Of a stretch of 20,276 nt of DNA, positions 7,019 to 13,351 are shown piece by piece. A program made the translations under genes and the position numbers. Source of the DNA: Clostridiales bacterium UBA1775 (GTDB lineage: Bacteria; Bacillota; Clostridia; Monoglobales; Firm-18); contig DCGP01000032.1 in NCBI GenBank assembly GCA_002314595.1, positions 91,258 to 111,533 on the forward strand. Reading direction: 5' to 3'. The notes under the pieces were generated by a model. That model searched no databases. It was not told the DNA's origin and saw nothing but the letters and a program-made list of their open reading frames with translations. The stretch's first letter is position 1, and the number at the start of each line of letters is the position of its first letter.

Positions 7019-7085
7019 ACGGTATCCGCACGAGAATGGTTTTTGAAATGCCAATAGGCATACCTGTTAAGGCGAGTTTTTAATT
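7019..7085 (+). ncRNA. Candidate ribosomal protein L21 leader RNA
   Basis: The leader between promoter and rplU folds: GGTA (7021-7024) pairs with TACC (7061-7064), stacked on a distal TGCC-AATA-GGCA hairpin (7049-7060), with a large asymmetric segment containing CCGCACGAGAATGG between. Firmicutes rplU operons commonly carry an autoregulatory L21 leader in this position. Position and compact fold support the call; I cannot run a covariance model, so the identity is tentative. Confidence 0.55.
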
Positions 7086-7101
7086 AAGGAGGTGCGTTTT
7101 A

Positions 7102-7413
7102 GTGTACGCAGTAATTGAAACAGGCGGTAAGCAGTACAAAGTAACAGAAGGCGACGTTATTTTTATCGAAAAGCTTGATGTTGAAGCTGGTGCTGACGTA
7201 ACGTTTGACAAAGTATTATTGGTTGGCGAAGGTAAGGACGTTAAAATTGGCGTTCCTGCAGTTGATGGCGCAACAGTAGTTGGTAAGGCTATCAAAAACG
7301 ACAAAGCTAAAAAGGTTGTTGTTTATAAGTACAAACCAAAAAAAGGCTATCACAAGAAAAAAGGTCATAGACAGCCTTACACAAAAGTTGAAATTACAAA
7401 GGTTAATGCTTAA
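7102..7413 (+). CDS. rplU: 50S ribosomal protein L21
   Basis: Large-subunit protein that binds 23S rRNA. The 103 residues start MYAVIETGGKQYKV, the family's N-terminal hallmark, and continue with EGDVIFIEKLDVEAG, VLLVG and the basic RNA-binding C-terminal part KKKGHRQPYTKVEITKV. The start is GTG, seven bases after AAGGAGGTG (7086-7094). rpmA follows after 40 bases, with no gene for the Prp protease (ysxB) that usually sits between them in Firmicutes. Confidence 0.98.
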   Translation: MYAVIETGGKQYKVTEGDVIFIEKLDVEAGADVTFDKVLLVGEGKDVKIGVPAVDGATVVGKAIKNDKAKKVVVYKYKPKKGYHKKKGHRQPYTKVEITKVNA

Positions 7414-7453
7414 TTAAAGCATTTTATTCTAAAAATTAGCGAGGTGAATATAA

Positions 7454-7714
7454 ATGGCTCATAAGAAGGGTGTCGGCAGTACAAAAAACGGCAGAGATTC
7501 AGAATCCAAGAGACTTGGAGTAAAAAGAGCTGACGGTCAACCGGTTTTAGCCGGTAATATTCTTGTTCGTCAAAGAGGTACAAAAATCCATCCGGGAACA
7601 AATGTTGCTAAGGGTAAGGACGATACATTGTTCGCTCTTGTAGACGGCAGAGTAAAATTTGAACGTAAAGGCAAAGATAAGAAACAAGTTAGTGTTTACA
7701 CATTGGCTCAATAG
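7454..7714 (+). CDS. rpmA: 50S ribosomal protein L27, short form without N-terminal extension
   Basis: L27 reaches the peptidyl transferase centre with its N-terminal tail. The 86-residue product starts directly with MAHKKGVGSTKNGRDSESKR, the mature form. In most Firmicutes L27 is made with a roughly nine-residue extension removed by Prp. Here the codon just before the ATG is an in-frame TAA (7451-7453), so no extension is possible, and GAGGTGA (7441-7447) places initiation at this ATG. The rest (GTKIHPGTNVAKGKDDTLFAL) is canonical. Confidence 0.98.
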   Translation: MAHKKGVGSTKNGRDSESKRLGVKRADGQPVLAGNILVRQRGTKIHPGTNVAKGKDDTLFALVDGRVKFERKGKDKKQVSVYTLAQ

Positions 7715-7722
7715 TTTTTTGG

Positions 7723-7746
7723 GGACTGTTAAGATTTTAACAGTCC
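7723..7746 (+). terminator. Intrinsic terminator between rpmA and obgE
   Basis: A perfect 10-bp stem, GGACTGTTAA (7723-7732) with TTAACAGTCC (7737-7746), loop GATT, followed by TTTTATTTTT. obgE begins 36 bases later with no obvious promoter in between, so obgE and rex probably depend on read-through, keeping them below ribosomal-protein levels. Confidence 0.9.
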
Positions 7747-7782
7747 TTTTATTTTTAATTTACATAAAGGAGGTGGCAAGTA

Positions 7783-9045
7783 ATGTTTGTTGATATTGCA
7801 GAAATATTGGTCAAAGGTGGACACGGCGGAAACGGAGCAGTTGCATTTCACAGGGAAAAGTATGTTGCGGCAGGTGGACCCGACGGTGGAGACGGTGGCA
7901 AAGGTGGCAGTGTGCTTTTGAAGGTTGATACTAATCTTGCCACACTAATGGATTTTAGATACAAAAAAAAGTATGTTGCACAAAACGGTCAAGACGGGAC
8001 AGGTCTTAAAATGAGAGGCAAGTCAGGTGATGATTTAGTTATTTTAGTTCCTTTGGGTACTTTGGTAAAGGATAAAAAGACAGGCAAAATTATTGCAGAT
8101 ATGAACACCGAAAGTTCCGAATTTGTTGCAGCACGTGGAGGCAACGGAGGTTGGGGCAATGCTCATTTTGCCACAGCTACAAGGCAAACACCAAACTTTG
8201 CCAAAAGTGGTAAAAACGGTCAAGAACGTGAAATTATTTTAGAGCTTAAGCTTATTGCAGATATAGGGCTTTTGGGATTTCCTAATGTTGGCAAATCCAC
8301 ATTGCTTTCAGTAGTCAGCGATGCCAAGCCTAAAATTGCAAACTATCATTTTACAACCTTAATACCAAATTTAGGTGTTATAAAAATGTTTGAAAATAAC
8401 ATTATTATGGCTGATATTCCGGGTATTATTGAGGGTGCAAATGAGGGCGTAGGCTTAGGACACGAATTTTTACGTCATATTGAAAGAACCAAGCTTTTAA
8501 TCCACGTTGTTGATGTTTCAGGCTGTGAGGGCAGAAATCCTATAAATGATTTTGAACTTATAAACAGTGAGCTTGAAAAGTACAGCAATGTATTATCTAA
8601 AAAGGAACAGATAATCGCTGCTAATAAAATAGATGTATCATCTGAAAATTTAGATGAATTTACAAAGGCTATGGAGGCAAAGGGGTATAAGGTATTCCCA
8701 ATATCAGCTGCAACCAATCAAGGTGTAAAGGAGCTTATGGAATACGCATACCAAAAACTTTCAACTATTGAAGCTCCAAAGTTTGAGGTAGAAGAAATTG
8801 AAGCAGATGTTTTTGAAATCAGCGATAATTTTGAAGCATTTGTTGATGATGAGGGTGTATTTAACGTTCAAGGAGATTTGGCAGAATATATTGTTAATTC
8901 TACAAACTTTGATGATAACGAAAGTATGAATTACTTCCAAAGAATGTTAAGAAAAAAAGGAATAATAGATGAACTCGAAAGCCTCGGAATCAAGGACGGA
9001 GATATTGTTCGCCTTGATGAAGTGGAATTTGAATATTACAAATAA
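7783..9045 (+). CDS. obgE: Obg family GTPase
   Basis: Essential GTPase acting in late 50S subunit assembly and growth control. The 420 residues show three domains. The Obg domain (1 to about 157) has the glycine-rich repeats (GGHGGNGAVAFHREKY, GGPDGGDGGKGGS, ARGGNGGWGNAHFA). The G domain carries the P-loop GFPNVGKST (165-173), TTLIPNLG (191-198), DIPGIIEGA (211-219), NKID (281-284) and ISAA (307-310). A C-terminal OCT-type domain covers about 340-420, as in Gram-positive Obg. The start is ATG with AAAGGAGGTG (7766-7775). It follows rpmA as in most Firmicutes; rex lies 16 bases downstream. Confidence 0.97.
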   Translation: MFVDIAEILVKGGHGGNGAVAFHREKYVAAGGPDGGDGGKGGSVLLKVDTNLATLMDFRYKKKYVAQNGQDGTGLKMRGKSGDDLVILVPLGTLVKDKKTGKIIADMNTESSEFVAARGGNGGWGNAHFATATRQTPNFAKSGKNGQEREIILELKLIADIGLLGFPNVGKSTLLSVVSDAKPKIANYHFTTLIPNLGVIKMFENNIIMADIPGIIEGANEGVGLGHEFLRHIERTKLLIHVVDVSGCEGRNPINDFELINSELEKYSNVLSKKEQIIAANKIDVSSENLDEFTKAMEAKGYKVFPISAATNQGVKELMEYAYQKLSTIEAPKFEVEEIEADVFEISDNFEAFVDDEGVFNVQGDLAEYIVNSTNFDDNESMNYFQRMLRKKGIIDELESLGIKDGDIVRLDEVEFEYYK

Positions 9046-9061
9046 ATAAGGAGAGATAAAT

Positions 9062-9709
9062 TTGTCAGTAAGCGATAAGAAAATTTCTTTTGAAGTCATA
9101 AAGAGGCTTCCACGATACTATCGCTATTTGCGTGATTTAGCAGATGCGGGGGTTACAAAGATTTCCTCCCAGGCTCTTGGCAAAAAGATGAATGTAACTG
9201 CTTCCCAAATCAGACAAGATTTAAACTGCTTTGGTGGTTTTGGGCAACAGGGTTACGGTTATAACGTAGAGGGTCTTTATAGCGCTATCGGTGAGATTTT
9301 AGGACTTCATAACGGACACAAAATTATTATTGTTGGTGCAGGTCATTTAGGGCAGGCACTTATTAACTTCCGTTCATTTGAAAGGCGAGGCTTTACAATA
9401 ATAGGTGTCTTTGATGTAAGCAAGGACCTTGTAGGTAAGGAACTTTGTGGACATAAGGTTTTGCATATGGACGAGGTTGAGGACTTTGTTAAAAAGAACA
9501 AGCCTGATATAGCAGTGTTATCAATACCAAAAACAGCTGCAAATGACGTTACGCAAAAACTAATTTCTTGTGGGATAAAAGGCTTTATGAATTTCTGTTA
9601 CATAGATATTGAAGTGCCTGATGACGTATGTGTGGAAAACGTACATTTATCAGATACCTTAATGACTTTGTCTTACAGAATTAAAAATACGCAAGAGGGC
9701 AAAAAATAA
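9062..9709 (+). CDS. rex: Redox-sensing transcriptional repressor Rex
   Basis: Rex senses the NADH/NAD+ ratio and represses fermentation and anaerobic respiration genes when NADH is low. The 215 residues comprise an N-terminal winged helix (about 10-80, with LPRYYRYLRDL and MNVTASQIRQDLNCFGGFGQQGYGYNV) and a Rossmann domain whose dinucleotide loop is VGAGHLGQAL (91-100). The C-terminal end includes the family-typical NFCYIDIEVP region. The start is TTG at 9062 with AAGGAGAG (9048-9055) upstream; no better start is seen. Placement behind obgE, 16 bases away, suggests co-transcription. I found no convincing Rex operator in this window. Confidence 0.96.
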   Translation: MSVSDKKISFEVIKRLPRYYRYLRDLADAGVTKISSQALGKKMNVTASQIRQDLNCFGGFGQQGYGYNVEGLYSAIGEILGLHNGHKIIIVGAGHLGQALINFRSFERRGFTIIGVFDVSKDLVGKELCGHKVLHMDEVEDFVKKNKPDIAVLSIPKTAANDVTQKLISCGIKGFMNFCYIDIEVPDDVCVENVHLSDTLMTLSYRIKNTQEGKK

Positions 9710-9713
9710 AATA

Positions 9714-9743
9714 TTGACATATTGTATTATTTAATAGTATAAT
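9714..9743 (+). promoter_or_regulatory. Promoter of glnN
   Basis: Perfect -35 TTGACA (9714-9719), 18-bp spacer, perfect -10 TATAAT (9738-9743), beginning five bases after the rex stop codon. Predicted transcript start is near 9750. Confidence 0.85.
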
Positions 9744-9753
9744 ATCATAAAGG

Positions 9754-9784
9754 AGCACCGGGGGATGTAATCCGCGGTGCTTTT
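9754..9784 (+). terminator. Hairpin with T run in the glnN leader (rex terminator or attenuator)
   Basis: GCACCG (9754-9759) pairs with CGGTGC (9775-9780), enclosing GGAT/ATCC around GTA, followed by TTTTCG. It lies downstream of the glnN promoter, so it can both end rex transcription and attenuate glnN, or stabilise its mRNA 5' end. The loop region contains AAAGGAG (9749-9755) followed nine bases later by ATGTAA, a start codon directly followed by a stop. Confidence 0.65.
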
Positions 9785-9807
9785 CGTATTTAAAGGAGGG
9801 TAACGGA

Positions 9808-11886
9808 ATGACAAATGTACCTGAAATGTTCGGTAGCCTTGTATTTAATGAAAAGGTTATGAAGGAAAGATTGCCGAGCGATGTTTATAAATCATTAAAA
9901 AAGACAATAGAAGAAGGAAAAACCTTTGATATTGAGGTTGCAAATGTAGTAGCATCAGCTATGAAGGATTGGGCAATAGAAAAAGGGGCAACACACTATA
10001 CTCATTGGTTTCAACCAATGACAGGTATTACTGCCGAAAAACACGATAGCTTTATTTCGCCTGCACCTTACGGAAACGTAATTATGGAGTTTTCAGGCAA
10101 GGAGCTTATCCAAGGTGAACCTGATGCATCAAGCTTTCCCTCAGGTGGTTTAAGGGCAACCTTTGAAGCAAGAGGCTATACTGCTTGGGACCCATCATCA
10201 TATGCTTTTATTAAGGATAAATCTTTATATATACCAACTGCTTTTTGCTCTTATGGAGGTCAGGCACTTGATAAAAAGACACCACTTTTACGTTCAATGG
10301 AAGCAATTAACAAACAGGTTTTAAGAATGTTAAGAGCGTTAGGAGATACTGAAACAAAGACAGTTACAACAACCGTAGGTGCAGAGCAAGAATATTTTTT
10401 AATTGAAAAGGAAATGTATAGCTCTCGTGAGGATTTAGTCCTTACAGGCAGAACATTGTTTGGGGCAACACCACCAAAGGGGCAGGAAATGGAAGACCAT
10501 TACTTTGGTGTAATTAAACCAAGGGTTGCATCGTTTATGCACGAGCTTGACGAGGAACTTTGGAAGCTTGGTGTTTTGGCTAAGACAAAGCATAACGAAG
10601 CAGCACCGGCACAGCATGAACTTGCACCAATATACGCAACAACAAATATTGCAACAGACCACAACCAAATCACAATGGAGCTTATGAAGAAAATTGCAGA
10701 TAAGCACGGCCTTGCATGCTTACTTCACGAAAAGCCCTTTGCCGGTATCAATGGTAGTGGTAAGCATAATAACTGGTCTATTTCAACAGATAAGGGCGTA
10801 AATCTATTAAATCCAACTGATACACCTGAAAAGAACGATAAATTCCTACTAATGCTATGTGCAGTAATTAAGGGTATTGATGAATATCAAGACCTTATGA
10901 GAGTGTCGGTAGCAAGTGCAGGAAATGACCAACGTTTAGGTGGCAACGAAGCACCGCCGGCAATACTTTCAATCTATTTGGGCGATGTTTTATTAAATAT
11001 GTTGGAATGTATTGAAAACGGTGAAGAGGTAACAAAAGAAAAATTATTAAAAATGGACTTGGGCGCAGATGTAATTCCTGAATTTAAAAAGGATAACACC
11101 GATCGCAACAGAACATCACCATTTGCATTTACAGGTAATAAATTTGAATTCCGTATGCTTGGTTCAAGTGATTCAACTGCTTGCCCAAACATTATGCTAA
11201 ACACAATTATTGCAGACCAAGTTATGCAATTTGCTGAACAGCTTGAAAATGGCAAGACAGTTTATGAAATTGTTAAGGATACAATGAAAAATCATAAACG
11301 CATAATATTTAACGGCAACAACTATTCTGAGGAATGGGTGTTAGAGGCAGAAAAACGAGGACTTTCTAACTTTAAAACAACGCCTGATGCACTACCTCAC
11401 TACATTGACGAAAAGAATATTGAACTGTTTAAAAGACACAATATTTATACAAGGGAAGAAATCATTTCAAGATATGAAATACTTGTTGAAAATTACAACA
11501 AGGCAGTATGTTTAGAAGCTAAAACAATGGTGTATATGCTAAAACGTGATATTATTCCTGCAATTTCTGAATTTTCAAACGATATGGTATGTACAGTCGC
11601 AAACAAACAGGCAGTTTCTAAAAAAATCAGTTGCTTTGTAGAGCTTGACTTAGCAGAAAAAACCTCTGCAATTTTAGAAAAATTGTACGAAAAAGCTGCA
11701 TCATTAGAAATAGAAACGGAAAAATTGATTGCTATGGCAGACCACAATAAAGTTTCTTTGGAAATCAAAAATAAGGTAATTCCTATAATGGAAGAGATTC
11801 GCAGACTAACAGACGAGGCAGAAACTATGGTGGGTTCAGATTATTGGCCATATCCTACTTATGCAGACTTGTTGTTTTATATCTAA
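9808..11886 (+). CDS. glnN: Type III glutamine synthetase (GSIII)
   Basis: Makes glutamine from glutamate, ammonia and ATP. The 692-residue length and sequence mark the GSIII family, not the roughly 450-residue GSI-alpha of Bacillus. Diagnostic segments: THWFQPMTG (65-73), GAEQEYFLIE (191-200) with metal-binding glutamates, KHNEAAPAQHELAP (261-274), HEKPFAGINGSGKHNNWS (307-324), GNDQRLGGNEAPPAI and FAFTGNKFEFRMLGSS. The C-terminal third is the helical region special to GSIII. The start follows AAAGGAGG (9792 onward). It is transcribed alone from its own promoter through a hairpin leader and ends at a palindromic terminator. No nitrogen regulator or ammonium transporter gene is adjacent. GSIII is known from Bacteroides, cyanobacteria and Ruminococcus-type Clostridia. 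Confidence 0.96.
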   Translation: MTNVPEMFGSLVFNEKVMKERLPSDVYKSLKKTIEEGKTFDIEVANVVASAMKDWAIEKGATHYTHWFQPMTGITAEKHDSFISPAPYGNVIMEFSGKELIQGEPDASSFPSGGLRATFEARGYTAWDPSSYAFIKDKSLYIPTAFCSYGGQALDKKTPLLRSMEAINKQVLRMLRALGDTETKTVTTTVGAEQEYFLIEKEMYSSREDLVLTGRTLFGATPPKGQEMEDHYFGVIKPRVASFMHELDEELWKLGVLAKTKHNEAAPAQHELAPIYATTNIATDHNQITMELMKKIADKHGLACLLHEKPFAGINGSGKHNNWSISTDKGVNLLNPTDTPEKNDKFLLMLCAVIKGIDEYQDLMRVSVASAGNDQRLGGNEAPPAILSIYLGDVLLNMLECIENGEEVTKEKLLKMDLGADVIPEFKKDNTDRNRTSPFAFTGNKFEFRMLGSSDSTACPNIMLNTIIADQVMQFAEQLENGKTVYEIVKDTMKNHKRIIFNGNNYSEEWVLEAEKRGLSNFKTTPDALPHYIDEKNIELFKRHNIYTREEIISRYEILVENYNKAVCLEAKTMVYMLKRDIIPAISEFSNDMVCTVANKQAVSKKISCFVELDLAEKTSAILEKLYEKAASLEIETEKLIAMADHNKVSLEIKNKVIPIMEEIRRLTDEAETMVGSDYWPYPTYADLLFYI

Positions 11887-11892
11887 TATAGT

Positions 11893-11928
11893 AAAAAAGA
11901 AATTCGTTAATTAACGAATTTCTTTTTT
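11893..11928. terminator. Bidirectional terminator between glnN and aroA
   Basis: A perfect 36-bp palindrome: AAAAAAGAAATTCGTTAA (11893-11910) followed directly by its complement (11911-11928). It starts six bases after the glnN stop and ends four bases before the aroA stop, serving both convergent genes. Confidence 0.94.
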
Positions 11929-11932
11929 GTAT

Positions 11933-13210
11933 TCATTCTTTCATTATCCACTCTTCTAAAATTCCACCTAATGACTCATAGTCCTTCCAAAAAGACGGAT
12001 AAGATTTATTAACACATTCGCTGTCTTCAACAGATACCAAGCTTTCACAACAAGTTGATGCAATAGCAAGTGCCATAGCGATTCTGTGGTCTCCGCAAGT
12101 GCTTGCTGTACCACCTGATATTTTGCTGTTTCCCTCAATTATTAGCTTGTTGGGGTGTTCAATTATTGTAGCACCAATAGAATTTAATTGGTCTGTTACC
12201 GTTCTGACTCTGTCCTTAATGCTGTCAATTCCGGTAATAATAGTTTCCCCTTGGGCAAATACTGCCATAGATGCAATGGCAGGTAACAAATCAGGAATGG
12301 TTGAAACATTTATTTCCGTACCCTTTAACATAGTAGGAATTGCAGCCATATTGTCATTTTCAATAACGATTTTACCATTCATTTTTTCAATAATGTTTAT
12401 AATTTTTTTATCATTTTGCTTGGAATTGATATTTAGCCCGTTGCATACTACAAAGTTTCCTAATGCACCTGCTGCAAGGTAAAATGCCGCATGGGAAAAA
12501 TCACCTTCGGAACGATAGTTAAAGGGCTTGTATTCTTGGAAACCATGAATGTAAAATGTTGTGTATCTGTAATTGACAATATTTATTCCTGCCATCTTTA
12601 ACATATCCAAAGTCATATCAATGTAGCCTTTTGATTTAAAAGGAGCCGAAAGTCTAATTTCCGTGTCATATTTAAGCAAAGGTAATGCAAATAGCAAACC
12701 ACTTAAAAACTGACTGTTAACATCTGATGGTAACTCTATAATACCACTTAAATCTCCTTGCTTAATGGTAATAGGCAAGGAAAAATTTGTGCTTACGGAA
12801 TATTCTGCACCACAACTGTCAAAAAGGTCCGTGTAGGTTTTTAAAGAGCGATTGCCTATACTTTCTCTGCCGGTAAATACAACATCGGTTTTGTTAATAA
12901 ATGCAAGTGGTATCATAAAACGCAGTGTAGTTCTGCTACGTCTGCAATCAATTCCTACTGTATCCTTTTTAGTAAATGTATCAGTTCCGTCAATGATGTA
13001 AGAGCCCTCACCTAAATTAGTAACCTTTGCCCCCAATGCCTTTACAGCATCAAGGGTAGTTTGTATGTCATCGGATTCGGCAATGTTAGAAAGTTTTGAT
13101 TGACCCTTTGCAAGGCCGGCGCAAATAATTGCACGATGGCACAATGATTTTGAAGAAGGTATCACAACTCTGCCATTTAATTTTGAAGGTGTAACAGTTA
13201 TACTTTTCAT
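11933..13210 (-). CDS. aroA: 3-phosphoshikimate 1-carboxyvinyltransferase (EPSP synthase), divergent active site
   Basis: EPSP synthase joins phosphoenolpyruvate and shikimate 3-phosphate in the aromatic amino acid pathway. The 425 residues match the family length. Conserved landmarks include SSKSLCHRA (Lys21, Ser22, Arg26), Arg121 in GNRSL, SQFLSGLL (166-173), EGDFSHAAFYLAAGA, IPDLLP (Asp307), GDHRIAMA (His375, Arg376) and NKSYP (Lys402). Two motifs are altered. The usual GN(S/A)GT segment is RRSRTTLR (90-97), placing Arg93 where E. coli has Gly96. The KE(S/T)DR motif reads SIKDR (330-334). The first Ser of the usual SSQ is Asn165. The gene stands alone, with AGAGGTT as SD and its own promoter. 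It is probably the shikimate enzyme, but altered kinetics or a different substrate cannot be excluded. Confidence 0.87.
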   Translation of the reverse strand: MKSITVTPSKLNGRVVIPSSKSLCHRAIICAGLAKGQSKLSNIAESDDIQTTLDAVKALGAKVTNLGEGSYIIDGTDTFTKKDTVGIDCRRSRTTLRFMIPLAFINKTDVVFTGRESIGNRSLKTYTDLFDSCGAEYSVSTNFSLPITIKQGDLSGIIELPSDVNSQFLSGLLFALPLLKYDTEIRLSAPFKSKGYIDMTLDMLKMAGINIVNYRYTTFYIHGFQEYKPFNYRSEGDFSHAAFYLAAGALGNFVVCNGLNINSKQNDKKIINIIEKMNGKIVIENDNMAAIPTMLKGTEINVSTIPDLLPAIASMAVFAQGETIITGIDSIKDRVRTVTDQLNSIGATIIEHPNKLIIEGNSKISGGTASTCGDHRIAMALAIASTCCESLVSVEDSECVNKSYPSFWKDYESLGGILEEWIMKE

Positions 13211-13253
13211 ATTTTAACCTCTAAAATAAGATAAATTTATTCATCTTTGATAT

Positions 13254-13282
13254 AGTATATATAAAAAATGCAAAATAGTCAA
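13254..13282 (-). promoter_or_regulatory. Promoter of aroA
   Basis: On the minus strand: -35 TTGACT (plus 13277-13282), 17-bp spacer, -10 TATACT (plus 13254-13259). Both are one mismatch from consensus. It is back-to-back with the lepA promoter, the -35 boxes only eight bases apart. Confidence 0.78.
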
Positions 13283-13290
13283 GAAAATGT

Positions 13291-13320
13291 TTGAAATTTA
13301 TGTGTATAATATGTTATAAT
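13291..13320 (+). promoter_or_regulatory. Promoter of lepA-hemW-ade
   Basis: -35 TTGAAA (13291-13296), 18-bp spacer, -10 TATAAT (13315-13320) preceded by TGT (extended -10). Another TATAAT at 13305-13310 is badly spaced. The transcript would start near 13327, leaving a roughly 25-nt leader. Confidence 0.75.
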
Positions 13321-13351
13321 AATATTATATGTAAAACATTTGGAGGTAACA

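Noticed and set aside
9754..9784. ANTAR-type antiterminator substrate upstream of glnN
   Set aside because: ANTAR targets need two hairpins with hexaloops having A first and G fourth; only one hairpin with a different loop is present.
12099..12482. Plus-strand ORF of 127 codons inside aroA
   Set aside because: It is the reverse shadow of the aroA coding sequence; its hydrophobic composition follows from the antisense frame.
13340..13351. TTG at 13340 as the lepA start
   Set aside because: It lies just ahead of the GGAGG that serves the ATG at 13352 and would add residues absent from LepA proteins.
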